A stretch of 64,000 bases of DNA from Streptomyces shenzhenensis (GTDB lineage: Bacteria; Actinomycetota; Actinomycetes; Streptomycetales; Streptomycetaceae), in the NCBI RefSeq assembly GCF_003688995.1, contig NZ_PENI01000004.1:124001-188000 (forward strand). The letters are read 5' to 3'. The translations under genes and the position numbers were made by a program. The notes under the pieces are model-generated. The model was given only the letters and a program-made list of their open reading frames with translations, was not told the DNA's origin and did not search any database. Below are positions 7,612 through 15,963 of the stretch, piece by piece (within the stretch, counting starts at the first letter, position 1; the number at the start of each line of letters is the position of its first letter).

Positions 7612-9564
7612 TCAGCCGGTGAACCCGTTCACGTTCTCCTTGGTGACGACCTTCACCGGTACCTTCACCGTCTCGTCGATCTTCTTGCCCTGGAGCGCCT
7701 TGAGCGCGTTGTCCACCGCGATCTTCCCCAACTGGGTGGGCTGTTGGGCCACGGACGCGTACAGCGTGCCGTTCTTCACGGCCGTCAGCCCGTCCGGGGT
7801 GCCGTCGAAGCCGACGACCGGGACGGACCGGCCGGCCTTGGCGCCGAGGGCCTTGATCGCGCCGAGGGCCATCTCGTCGTTGGCGGCGATGACGCCCTGC
7901 ACATCGGGGTGGGCCTGGAGCAGGTTCGACATCACGTCGAGGCCCTTGGTGCGGTCGAAGTCGGCGGGCTGCTGGGCCACGACCTGGATGCCCGGGTAGG
8001 CCTTGAGGCCCGTGGCGAAGCCGGCGGCGCGCTCGCGGGCGGCGGAGGTGCCGGCCTGGCCCTGGAGGATCACGATCTTTCCGTTGCCGCCGAGCCGCTC
8101 GGCGATCGTCCTGGCGGCGAGTTCACCGCCGGCGACGTTGTCGGAGGCGACGAGGGCGTCGGTGCGGGCGTTGTTGACGCCGCGGTCGACGGCGATCACG
8201 GGGATCTCCGCCCGGTCGGCGGCCTTCACGGAGTTGCTCGCCGCGTCCGAGTCCACCGGGTTGACGATGATCGCGCCGAGCCGCGAACTGGTGAAGTTCT
8301 GCAACTGGTTGGCCTGCTGCGAGGCGTCGTTCTGGGCGTCCGTGACCGTCAGGTCCACCCCCTGCCGCTGCGCCTCGGCCTGGGCGCCCGCCCGGATCTG
8401 CACGAAGAAGGGGTTGTTGAGGGTGGACAGCGACAGGCCCACCTTCGGGTTGCCGCTGCCGGCGGACCCGTTGTGCAGGAAGGACGTCGCGCCGACGATC
8501 GCGACGGTGGCCACCGCCGCGAGCCCGTACGTCGCCGCCTGCCGGCCCCTGTTGCCGCCGCCGCTGCCCGCGGCCTGCGAGCCGGCCCCCGCCTTGCGGC
8601 GCACGGTGTCGAGCAGCACGGCCAGCGCGATGACCACGCCGATCACGACCTGCTGCCAGAACGCGGACACGGACAGCAGGTTGAGGCCGTTGCGCAGCAC
8701 CGCGAGGATCAGCGCGCCGATCAGCGTGCCGGACGCCTTGCCGGTGCCGCCCGCGAGCGAGGCGCCGCCGATGACGACCGCGGCGATCGCGTCCAGTTCG
8801 TAGCCGTCGGCGGCCTGCGGCTGCGCGGAGGACAGCCGGGCGGCGAGCACGACACCCGCGGCGGCGGCGAAGACACCCGAGAGGGCGTAGATCGCGAGCT
8901 TCTGCTTCGGCACGCGCAGCCCCGACAGGCGCGCGGCCTCCTCGTTGCCGCCGATCGCGTACATGGAACGGCCGATGTACGTCCGGCCGAGCACGAAGGC
9001 CGCTGCCAGCCCCATGACGACCATGACCAGCACCGGCACGGGCAGCCAGCCGCCCAGCGTGTCGCCGAGGTGCGAGACGGAGTCGGGGAAGGGGATGGGG
9101 GAGCCCTGCGAGATGACCAGGGACAGGCCCCGGCCCACCGACAGCATGGCGAGCGTCGCGATGAACGGCGGCAGTTTCCCGTAGGCGATCAGAAAGCCGT
9201 TGACCAGGCCGCACGCGATACCGGTGGCGATCGCCAGGAGCACGGCGAGGACGACCGGTACCCCGTGCTGGGTGGCGCTCCAGGCGAGGACCGTCGCCGA
9301 CAGCGCGGCGACCGAGCCGACCGACAGGTCGATGCCCGCCGAGACGATCACGAAGGTGACGCCGAAGGCGAGGATCGCGGTCACGGCCGCCTGGACGCCG
9401 ATGTTCAGCAGGTTGTCGGTCGTCAGGAAGTCGCCGGACAGCGCGGACAGCGCGATGACGAGGACGATCAGCGCGGTGAGCGCGCCGTTGTCGAGCAGGA
9501 GGCGGCGCAGGCCGCCGGGGGCACTGCTCGCGCCCGTCCGGCTCTTGAGCGTGTCAGTGGCCAC
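7612..9564 (-). CDS. Ribose ABC transporter permease fused to substrate-binding protein
   Basis: The 650-aa protein joins two subunits that are separate in E. coli. Residues about 1-330 are RbsC, with multiple membrane spans, [16 protein letters not shown] [15 protein letters not shown] near residue 75 and [20 protein letters not shown] near residue 290. A Gly/Ser/Arg-rich linker follows, then an extra membrane span ([19 protein letters not shown], about 345-365). Residues about 375-650 are an RbsB-type binding protein ([20 protein letters not shown] ... [19 protein letters not shown]). The extra span puts the binding domain outside the membrane and tethers it to its own permease, replacing a lipoprotein anchor. 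GTG start; it overlaps the rbsA 3' end by 11 nt. Confidence 0.94.
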   Translation of the reverse strand: MATDTLKSRTGASSAPGGLRRLLLDNGALTALIVLVIALSALSGDFLTTDNLLNIGVQAAVTAILAFGVTFVIVSAGIDLSVGSVAALSATVLAWSATQHGVPVVLAVLLAIATGIACGLVNGFLIAYGKLPPFIATLAMLSVGRGLSLVISQGSPIPFPDSVSHLGDTLGGWLPVPVLVMVVMGLAAAFVLGRTYIGRSMYAIGGNEEAARLSGLRVPKQKLAIYALSGVFAAAAGVVLAARLSSAQPQAADGYELDAIAAVVIGGASLAGGTGKASGTLIGALILAVLRNGLNLLSVSAFWQQVVIGVVIALAVLLDTVRRKAGAGSQAAGSGGGNRGRQAATYGLAAVATVAIVGATSFLHNGSAGSGNPKVGLSLSTLNNPFFVQIRAGAQAEAQRQGVDLTVTDAQNDASQQANQLQNFTSSRLGAIIVNPVDSDAASNSVKAADRAEIPVIAVDRGVNNARTDALVASDNVAGGELAARTIAERLGGNGKIVILQGQAGTSAARERAAGFATGLKAYPGIQVVAQQPADFDRTKGLDVMSNLLQAHPDVQGVIAANDEMALGAIKALGAKAGRSVPVVGFDGTPDGLTAVKNGTLYASVAQQPTQLGKIAVDNALKALQGKKIDETVKVPVKVVTKENVNGFTG

Positions 9565-11083
9565 GAGCGGCCTCCGTTTCGGTGGTGGGAGCGGTGGGGG
9601 TGCTGACGGCGAGCGCCATCACGGCGTCCTGGGTGGCCTCGTCGGCCGCGAGTTCTCCCGCGATCCGGCCCTGGGCCATCACCAGCACCCGGTCGCTCAT
9701 GCCGAGCACCTCCGGCAGATCGCTGGAGATCATCAGGACGGCGGCGCCCTGCGCGGTCAGTTCGTTGATGAGCTGGTAGATCTCGACCTTGGCGCCGACG
9801 TCGATGCCGCGCGTCGGCTCGTCGAGGATGAGCACCTTGGTGTCGGCGAGCAGCCATTTGCCGATGACGACCTTCTGCTGGTTGCCGCCGGAGAGCGTGC
9901 GCACGTGCTGCCCGAGGCCCGCCATCCGCACGCCCAGCTGCCCGGCGATCCGCTCGGCCGCCCGGTGCTGTGCCTTCCGGTCGACGAGCCCGGCACGGGT
10001 CGCGGAGCGCAGGGTCACCAGGCCGAGGTTCTCCTCGACGGACGCGTCGAGCACCAGGCCCTGGCCCTTGCGGTCCTCGGGGACGAGCCCGATCCCTGCC
10101 GTCAGCGCCGCGTTGACGTCGTGCCGCCGCAGCGGCGCGCCGGCGACCCGCACGTCCCCCTTGTCGTAGGGGTCGGCGCCGAACACCGCCCGGACGACCT
10201 CGGTGCGGCCGGCCCCGACGAGCCCCGCGATGCCCACGACCTCGCCGGCGTGCACCCGGAAGCTCACGTCGTGGAAGACGCCGTCCCGGGTGAGCCCGTC
10301 GACGGTGAGCAACGCGGCGCCGGTGTCCGCGCGTTCGCGCGGGTACTGCTGCTCGATGGAGCGGCCCACCATGAGCCGCACCAGGTCGTCCTCGGGCGTG
10401 GCGGCCGGGACCTGGCCGACGCTCCTGCCGTCCCGGATGACGGTGACCCGGTCGCCGAGGGCGGCGATCTCCTCCAGATGGTGGGTGATGAAGACGACGC
10501 CCACGCCGTCCTCGCGCAGTGCGCGCACGATGGCGAAGAGCTTGTCGACCTCCTCCGAGGTGAGCACCGCGGTCGGCTCGTCCATGATCAGCACACGCGC
10601 GTCCAGGCTGAGCGCCTTGGCGATCTCGACCATCTGCAGCCGCGCGATGCCGAGTTCGCGCACCCGCGCGCGTGGCGACACGTTCACGCCCACGCGCGCG
10701 AGGAGGGCTTCGGCGTCCGCCTCCATCGTCCTGCGGTCGATCATCCCGAAGCGGCGCGGCTGGCGGCCCAGGAAGATGTTCTCGGCGACCGTCAGCTCGG
10801 GTACGAGGTTGAACTCCTGGTAGATGGTGGCGATGCCGAGGCGTTCGGAGTCCTGCGCACTGTGGATGCGCACCTCCTCGCCGCCGACCAGGATCCGCCC
10901 GGCGTCGGGGCGGTAGGCGCCGGAGAGCATCTTGATCAGGGTGCTCTTGCCCGCGCCGTTCTCGCCGAGCAGTACATGCACCTCGCCGCGCCGCAGGTCG
11001 AAGTCGACGCCGTCGAGCGCGATCACGCCCGGGAAGGTCTTGCGAATGCCCTCGATGCGCAGCAACTCGTCCGGGTCGCTCAC
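9554..11083 (-). CDS. rbsA: Ribose ABC transporter ATP-binding protein
   Basis: The 509-aa protein has two ABC cassettes in tandem, as in RbsA/MglA. Cassette 1 has Walker [10 protein letters not shown] (about residue 40) and Walker [11 protein letters not shown]. Cassette 2 has the family-typical degenerate Walker [10 protein letters not shown], the signature LSGGNQQKV and Walker [10 protein letters not shown]. The GTG at 11083 overlaps the rbsR stop by 4 nt; the frame remains open upstream only as a shadow of rbsR. It powers ribose import through the fused permease-binding protein encoded next. Confidence 0.96.
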   Translation of the reverse strand: MSDPDELLRIEGIRKTFPGVIALDGVDFDLRRGEVHVLLGENGAGKSTLIKMLSGAYRPDAGRILVGGEEVRIHSAQDSERLGIATIYQEFNLVPELTVAENIFLGRQPRRFGMIDRRTMEADAEALLARVGVNVSPRARVRELGIARLQMVEIAKALSLDARVLIMDEPTAVLTSEEVDKLFAIVRALREDGVGVVFITHHLEEIAALGDRVTVIRDGRSVGQVPAATPEDDLVRLMVGRSIEQQYPRERADTGAALLTVDGLTRDGVFHDVSFRVHAGEVVGIAGLVGAGRTEVVRAVFGADPYDKGDVRVAGAPLRRHDVNAALTAGIGLVPEDRKGQGLVLDASVEENLGLVTLRSATRAGLVDRKAQHRAAERIAGQLGVRMAGLGQHVRTLSGGNQQKVVIGKWLLADTKVLILDEPTRGIDVGAKVEIYQLINELTAQGAAVLMISSDLPEVLGMSDRVLVMAQGRIAGELAADEATQDAVMALAVSTPTAPTTETEAARGH

Positions 11084-12114
11084 GGCTGGCTCCTGTTCGT
11101 TGCGGGGGACGGCTCGTGGAGAGCGGGCTCGCCGCACGAGCGGCGCACGACGAGCCGGGCGGCGAGGGTGACGGACTCGGGGGGCCGGCCCTCGATGCGG
11201 TCGACCAGGGCCCGTACGGCGGCCCGGCCGAGTTCGCCCGTGGGCTGGGCGAGCACGGTGACCGGCGGATCGGTGTGCACGAACCAGGGGATGTCGTCGA
11301 ACGCGGCCAGCGCGAGGTCGTCCGGTACGCGCAGCCCGCGCGCGCGGACGGCGTCCAGCGCCCCCAGCGCCATCAGGTTGTCGGCGGCGAAGACGACCTC
11401 GGGCGGCTCGGGCAGATCGAGGAAGCCCTCGGTGACCCGCCGGCCGCTCTCGGCCTGGAAGTCGCCCTGGCCCGTGTAGGCGTCCGGGAGGGGGAGCCCG
11501 TACTCGGCCATGGCGGCCCGGAAGGCCTCGACGCGCTCGCTGCCGGTCGTGGTGGCCGCGGGGCCCGCGATGATCGCGAGCCGGCGGTGCCCGAGCCCGT
11601 ACAGATGGGCGACCAGGTCCCGGATCGCCGCCCGCCCGTCCGCCCGGACCACGGGCACGTCCACGCCCGGGATCCACCGGTCGACGAAGACCATCGGCGT
11701 GCCCGCGCGGGCGGCGTCCAGCATCAGCGGCGAGCCGCCGTCGGTCGGGGAGACGAGGAGGCCGTCGATCCGGCGGTCCAGCAGGGTCCGTACGTGGTGG
11801 TCCTGGAGGTCGGGGCGCTCGTCGGCGTTGCCGATGATGACGCTGTAGCCGAGCGCGCGGGCCTCCTCCTCGACGGAGCGGGCCAGTTCGGCGAAGTACG
11901 GGTTCAGTACGTCGCTGATGACCAGGCCGAGGGTGTGGGTCTGGTCGGTGCGCAGGGAGCGGGCGACGGCGTTGGGGCGGTACCCGAGGACGTCGACGGC
12001 GGCCAGCACGCGGGTGCGTGCGTCCGCGCTGACCGACGGGTGATCGTTCAGGACGCGCGAGACCGTGGCGACGGAGACCCCCGCCGCGGCGGCGACGTCC
12101 TTGATGCTCGCCAT
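11080..12114 (-). CDS. rbsR: LacI-family repressor of the ribose operon
   Basis: The 344-aa LacI/GalR protein has the helix-turn-helix IKDVAAAAGVSVATVSRVL at residues 3-22 followed by a sugar-sensing domain (VISDVLNPYFAELARSVEEE ... FDDIPWFVHTDPPVTVLAQP). ATG at 12114 has a strong AAGGAGGT Shine-Dalgarno. It is the first gene of the rbs operon, co-transcribed with rbsA (4-nt overlap). Two identical operators lie 30-75 nt upstream, so it should repress its own operon and respond to ribose or ribose 5-phosphate. Confidence 0.93.
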   Translation of the reverse strand: MASIKDVAAAAGVSVATVSRVLNDHPSVSADARTRVLAAVDVLGYRPNAVARSLRTDQTHTLGLVISDVLNPYFAELARSVEEEARALGYSVIIGNADERPDLQDHHVRTLLDRRIDGLLVSPTDGGSPLMLDAARAGTPMVFVDRWIPGVDVPVVRADGRAAIRDLVAHLYGLGHRRLAIIAGPAATTTGSERVEAFRAAMAEYGLPLPDAYTGQGDFQAESGRRVTEGFLDLPEPPEVVFAADNLMALGALDAVRARGLRVPDDLALAAFDDIPWFVHTDPPVTVLAQPTGELGRAAVRALVDRIEGRPPESVTLAARLVVRRSCGEPALHEPSPATNRSQP

Positions 12115-12141
12115 CCCCGTGCCACCTCCTTGTGGACATGC

Positions 12142-12189
12142 ATGGAATCGATTACATCGACGTGCATGGAGGATTGGAATCGATTACAC
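12142..12189. promoter_or_regulatory. Two LacI-type operators upstream of rbsR
   Basis: The 12-mer GGAATCGATTAC occurs twice, at 12144-12155 and 12176-12187, 32 bp apart (three helical turns). Each contains the palindrome AATCGATT, and both are preceded by a related CATGGA/ATTGGA flank. LacI-family sites are palindromes with a central CG, so this is very likely the RbsR operator pair covering the rbs promoter. Confidence 0.75.
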
Positions 12190-12448
12190 GGGGCGGGTGC
12201 AAGGGGTGAAACCAGGCCGAAACCCAATCGTGACCAGCTGCGGAACCGTCAGGCCCGGCGGCCGCACCCTGCGGAGGCACCCTGCGGAGGCACCCGAACC
12301 ACCGCTCGGCGCCGCGGGGGTGGGGTGTGAGACCGGTGAGCGCCGAACTCCCCTGGCCTGGATCGACAACCGGAACCTGGAGCCACTGTGACAGCTTTGT
12401 GGTGTACGCCACTGGAACTCGCTGTGAGGTGCTGGACAGCCGACAGGA

Positions 12449-13090
12449 GTGACCACAGATTTGCGAACTCGGATAAGGGCCGGGGACCCCGACGCCTTCG
12501 CGGCGCTCTTCGACGCCTACGCGCGCACGGTGTACAACCACGCCTTCCGGTTGACCGCCGACTGGTCCGTCGCGGAGGACGTCATGTCGGCGACCTTCCT
12601 GGAGGCATGGCGGCTGCGCGAGAAGGTCGACGCGGAAGGGGGTTCGCTGCGGCCGTGGTTGCTGGGCGTCACCACCAACGTCGCCCGCAACCACTGCCGC
12701 AGCAACCGGCGTTACCGGGCCGCGGCCGCCGCGTCGGCCGCCGCGGGCGCGGCGGCCGAAATCCCCGACCACGCCGAGGAGGTGGCCGGCCAGGTGGACG
12801 ACCGGCGTCGTATCAACGCCACGCTGACCGCCCTCGGCTCGCTGAAACGCCCCGAACGCGAGGTCCTCGTCCTGTGCCTGTGGGAGGGCATGGAGTACGC
12901 CGACGCCGCGCGCACCCTCGGCATCCCCGTCGGCACCGTCCGCTCCCGGCTGTCCCGGGCGCGCAGGAGACTGCGCAGACTCGCCGACGCGGAACTGGCA
13001 GGAGACGAACGGGAACTCGCCGCACCACCTCGACAGGTAAGAGGCGATCGCGCAAACGCGGTCCGGTCCGCACGGAAAGGAATCCGATGA
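12449..13090 (+). CDS. ECF-type RNA polymerase sigma factor
   Basis: The 213-aa protein has a sigma-2 region (residues about 10-75, FDAYARTVYNHAFRLTADWS and the EDV.S.TFLEAWR promoter-melting helix) and a sigma-4 helix-turn-helix (about 135-180, YADAARTLGIPVGTVRSRLS). No extra domains are seen, as expected for an ECF (group 4) factor. The GTG at 12449 has a weak ACAGG Shine-Dalgarno. Its stop overlaps the ATG of the next gene, a membrane protein of the CU044_5270 type, so the pair is translationally coupled and the partner may be its sensor or regulator. Confidence 0.93.
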   Translation: MTTDLRTRIRAGDPDAFAALFDAYARTVYNHAFRLTADWSVAEDVMSATFLEAWRLREKVDAEGGSLRPWLLGVTTNVARNHCRSNRRYRAAAAASAAAGAAAEIPDHAEEVAGQVDDRRRINATLTALGSLKRPEREVLVLCLWEGMEYADAARTLGIPVGTVRSRLSRARRRLRRLADAELAGDERELAAPPRQVRGDRANAVRSARKGIR

Positions 13091-14151
13091 ACGCCAGCCC
13101 CTTGCCGCACCCGGCCGAGTGGCAGGAGACCGAAGGCCTCCTGCCGCCGACAGAGCGGGATCTGCCGGCGGGCCGCCACCAGTTCCACAAGGAGCGCCTG
13201 ATGGCCCAGATCCACGACGAACACCGCACCACCGCCCCCACCGGCCCGCACAAGCCGCGCAACCGGTTCCTGCGCCCGGCGATCGTCTGGCCCGTGGCGG
13301 CGTGTGCCCTGGCCGGCGCGATCGTCGCCGGTGGCGTGCTCACCGGACGGGGCGCCGATACCGGTCACGGCGTCGCCACCGGCCCCGTGTTGACCACCGA
13401 CATCGGCACCGCGAGCGCGAGCGGTACCACCAGGCTGCTCGACCGGATCTCCCTGGCCGCCGGGCAGGCCCCCACCCCGCAGGTACGCGATGACCAGTAC
13501 ATCTACATCGAGTCGACGACGGCCGACACCTACGTGAAGACGGTCGACGACAAGCACAGCGTGGTCAGCGAGAAGCCGCACCGGCGGCAGGTCTGGGAGT
13601 CGCCCGACGGAAAGCAGGGCTGGCTGATCGAACCGGGCAACACCCCTGACGGAGGCGAGACCCTGAACTCGCCGTACGCCGCCGCGGGAGCGTACAACGA
13701 CCTCGTCACGCTGCCCACCGACCCCGACGCGCTGCTCAAGAGGTTCTACGAGGAGAGCAAGGGCCAGGGCAACAGCCCCGATCAAGCGGCCTTCGAGATG
13801 ATCGGGGATCTGATCGGGGAGTCCTACCCGCCCGCCGGGCTGGAGGCCGCGCTCTACAAGGCCGCGGCCAAGATCCCCGGCGTGGTCACGGTGAACGACG
13901 CGGTCGACGCGGTCGGGCGCCATGGGGTGGCGGTGGCCAGGCTGGACGAGGTCAGCGGCGAGCGCACCGAATGGATCTTCGACAAGAAGACCTACACCTT
14001 CCTCGGCGAGCGCAGGGTCCAGGTGCAGAGGGGCGAGAACAGCAACCCCGAGGACCTTCTGATCAAGCCGGGCACCATCACCTTCACCAGCGCCATCACC
14101 ACCCGCGCGGTCGTCGACAACGCCAAGGAGACGCCCTCCCGGACAAGCTGA
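13087..14151 (+). CDS. CU044_5270-family membrane protein, sigma factor partner
   Basis: The 354-aa protein has a cytoplasmic N-terminus of about 65 residues, one membrane span (residues about 68-90, IVWPVAACALAGAIVAGGVL) and a large extracytoplasmic domain. It resembles the actinobacterial CU044_5270 family, repeatedly found immediately downstream of ECF sigma genes. The N-terminal tail contains an RHQFHKERLMAQI-like segment seen in this family. The start was chosen at the ATG overlapping the sigma stop (ATGA). It may act as an anti-sigma or signal-receiving protein; no zinc-binding anti-sigma motif is seen, so this is inference. Confidence 0.75.
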   Translation: MNASPLPHPAEWQETEGLLPPTERDLPAGRHQFHKERLMAQIHDEHRTTAPTGPHKPRNRFLRPAIVWPVAACALAGAIVAGGVLTGRGADTGHGVATGPVLTTDIGTASASGTTRLLDRISLAAGQAPTPQVRDDQYIYIESTTADTYVKTVDDKHSVVSEKPHRRQVWESPDGKQGWLIEPGNTPDGGETLNSPYAAAGAYNDLVTLPTDPDALLKRFYEESKGQGNSPDQAAFEMIGDLIGESYPPAGLEAALYKAAAKIPGVVTVNDAVDAVGRHGVAVARLDEVSGERTEWIFDKKTYTFLGERRVQVQRGENSNPEDLLIKPGTITFTSAITTRAVVDNAKETPSRTS

Positions 14152-14164
14152 CCACCAGCACCAC

Positions 14165-14196
14165 GGAGTGCGGGCGAACGGCCCCGCCCGCACTCC
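14165..14196. terminator. Hairpin terminator between convergent genes
   Basis: An 11-bp perfect stem (GGAGTGCGGGC / GCCCGCACTCC) with a 10-nt loop lies just after the sigma-partner stop and just before the minus-strand nuclease-fragment array. Confidence 0.7.
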
Positions 14197-14203
14197 GGCT
14201 GGC

Positions 14204-14434
14204 TCACTCTTCGACGAAGAGCTCACCGGCGTTCGTGGCGTGTACGGCTCGTTGGGCCCAGGTTTCGAGTTGGTCGAGGTCGGTGGAGGCGTTCACCCGG
14301 TCGCGGACCGCGTCGGGTACCAGGATTCCGCGCCATCTCAAAATGGACAGAACCCCCTCACGCCACGATTGGATACGCCCTTCTTCCCGTACCTGTTCGG
14401 CCAGGGGGTGTCGCCAGAAGTACTGGATCGCCAT
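14204..14434 (-). CDS. Stand-alone C-terminal copy of Rpn-like nuclease (distal)
   Basis: This 76-aa ORF matches the last ~90 residues of the full gene at 14817-15725. It starts MAIQYFWRHPLAEQVREEGR and ends in the shared tail TDLDQLETWAQRAVHATNAG. The charged linker is shorter than in the other copies. The ATG follows CCGGAAGCTAG, identical to that of the middle copy, with an in-frame TAG directly before the start. The frame is intact and the substitutions keep the motif, so it may be expressed as a small inhibitor-like protein, or it may be a duplication relic. Confidence 0.6.
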   Translation of the reverse strand: MAIQYFWRHPLAEQVREEGRIQSWREGVLSILRWRGILVPDAVRDRVNASTDLDQLETWAQRAVHATNAGELFVEE

Positions 14435-14816
14435 CTAGCTTCCGGTGTGGGTGGGAGGTGTGCGGGTGGCCCGGCGGTTCACGTGCTCACTCTTCGGCGA
14501 ACAGATCGGCGGCGTTTGTGGCGTGCAGGGCTCGTTGGGTCCAGGTTTCGATTTGGTCGAGGTCTGTGCAGGTGCTCACCCGGTCGCGGACGGGTTGGGG
14601 TACCGGGATGTTGCGCCATTCGAGGATGCGGAGGACAGACTCGGCTTTGCCCTCGGCCTTGCCTTCGGCGCGGCCCTGTTCCAGACCTCGCTCCAGGCCC
14701 TCTTCCCGGCCTTCCTCCCGTACCTGTTCGGCCAGGGGGTGTCGCCAGAAGTATTGGATTGCCATCTAGCTTCCGGTGTGGGTGGGAGGTGTGCGGGCGG
14801 TCCGGCGTTCACGTGC
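14435..14816 (-). repeat. Tandem 3'-end duplication spacers and units
   Basis: Spacers 14435-14486 and 14766-14816 are almost identical (common core CTAGCTTCCGGTGTGGGTGG). They separate three copies of the same gene end. The repeat unit (spacer plus gene end) is about 280-330 bp. The copies differ by point changes and by the length of the charged-helix codons, so the duplications are not recent. Confidence 0.75.
14487..14765 (-). CDS. Stand-alone C-terminal copy of Rpn-like nuclease (middle)
   Basis: This 92-aa ORF is a second partial copy of the 3' end of the 14817-15725 gene. It begins MAIQYFWRHPLAEQVREEGR, continues through a repetitive charged helix (EGLERGLEQGRAEGKAEGKA) and ends with TDLDQIETWTQRALHATNAA and DLFAEE. 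The upstream TAG-ATG junction and the ~50-nt spacer are nearly identical to those of the distal copy, showing tandem duplication of about 300 bp. The Shine-Dalgarno candidate is GGAAG, 4 nt from the ATG. In E. coli, small proteins made from the C-terminal part of rpn genes block the toxic nuclease; a similar role here is inference. Confidence 0.62.
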   Translation of the reverse strand: MAIQYFWRHPLAEQVREEGREEGLERGLEQGRAEGKAEGKAESVLRILEWRNIPVPQPVRDRVSTCTDLDQIETWTQRALHATNAADLFAEE

Positions 14817-15725
14817 TCACTCTTCGGCGAACAGGTCGGCGGCGTTCGTGGCGTGTACGGCTCGTTGGGCCCAGGTTTCGAGTTGGTCGAGGTCTGTGCA
14901 GGAATTGACCCGGTCGTGAACCGCGTTCGTCACGGGAATCCCGCGCCATTGCAGGATGGAGAGGACCGTCCCACGGCGTTCCTCGACGCGTCCTTCTTCA
15001 CGGCCCTGCTCCAAGCCCAGTTCGCGGCCTTCCTCCCGTACCTGTTCGGCCAAGGGGTGTCGCCAGAAGTACTGGATCGCCGTCATCAAGTCCCTCCACA
15101 TCTGCTTCGCCTGGGGATCGGCCAGGCATGAGTCGACGAACTGCACGAAGACCGCGGCGCTGTCGGCGTCGACGGTCCGCAGGGCGGCTGCCAGGGATTC
15201 CAGTATGACGGCTGCCTGCGGGCCCCGCCCGTGTGTCATCGCCGAGAGCACCGCAAGGGGTACATCCCGCTCGGCCTGCCGCTCGTCCGCGATCACCGGT
15301 ACGTTGTCCGGGCCCAGCACCAGCGGCCGTACGGTCAGCGAGTCCCAGCCCGGGAAACCGAACCGGATCGGCTTCGACGCCCACTTGGCCGTGGCGCTGT
15401 TCTGGGTGATGACGATGAGCACGGGCTCGCAACGGTATTTCTCGTACAGGTACGACAGGTAGTAGGGCCAGCTGCCCCGCTTCCGGTCGTCCGCCTTGCC
15501 CTGCGACTCGACCACGAGGAGGTACGTCCCCTCGTCCGTCTCCGCCCGCAGCAGCGTGTCCACGCGCCGTTCGACGGGCTCGATCTCCGTGAGGTCCACG
15601 TTCAGCGCGGCGATCTCGCGGGGCTCGGGGAAGGGTACGTGCAGCACCCGCTGCAGCGCCCGGGTCAGCAGGGCAGGGTCCTTCTGGAAGATCCGGTGCA
15701 GCGCCTCATGCGACGAGCCGACCAT
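14817..15725 (-). CDS. Rpn-like PD-(D/E)XK family protein, full length
   Basis: The 302-aa protein has a core resembling Rpn/YhgA-type PD-(D/E)XK nucleases. It has VDTLLRAETDEGTYLLVVES followed by QGKADDRK: an Asp, then ~16 residues later an E-x-Q/K pair. The pattern continues with ALITQN-like VLIVITQNSATAKWA and PLVLGPDNVPVI. The C-terminal part has the repetitive charged segment EQVREEGRELGLEQGREEGR typical of these families. The start was set at ATG 15725 after AAGGAGAGCTG, shortening the longest frame by 23 codons. Two partial copies of its 3' end follow directly downstream. Family assignment is by pattern only. Confidence 0.7.
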   Translation of the reverse strand: MVGSSHEALHRIFQKDPALLTRALQRVLHVPFPEPREIAALNVDLTEIEPVERRVDTLLRAETDEGTYLLVVESQGKADDRKRGSWPYYLSYLYEKYRCEPVLIVITQNSATAKWASKPIRFGFPGWDSLTVRPLVLGPDNVPVIADERQAERDVPLAVLSAMTHGRGPQAAVILESLAAALRTVDADSAAVFVQFVDSCLADPQAKQMWRDLMTAIQYFWRHPLAEQVREEGRELGLEQGREEGRVEERRGTVLSILQWRGIPVTNAVHDRVNSCTDLDQLETWAQRAVHATNAADLFAEE

Positions 15726-15963
15726 CAGCTCTCCTTTCCGTACGACGAGATCAACGAGTCGGGTGCTGCGATGGCACGCGCACAGCGGCGGCATTTCCGC
15801 AGCGTGTGCGTTACGTCACCGACGGCGCCGCACGGCGTACCGCTGATAACCGCACGCGACCCGCCGTCCGGAGGGAAGTGTTCACGCAAGGTGCATGCGG
15901 ATGTCGCTCAAGTGGCCGTGCGGTGAGGCACAGTCGGCGCTCGATCACAGAACGGTGGAGTGC

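Noticed and set aside
9200..11479. A 759-codon plus-strand frame across rbsA, rbsCB and rbsR
   Set aside because: It overlaps three confidently assigned minus-strand genes and shows no family features.
12361..12448. ECF-type autoregulatory promoter before the sigma factor (GGAAC near 12372)
   Set aside because: A -35-like GGAAC is present, but no matching -10 at 16-18 bp could be identified.
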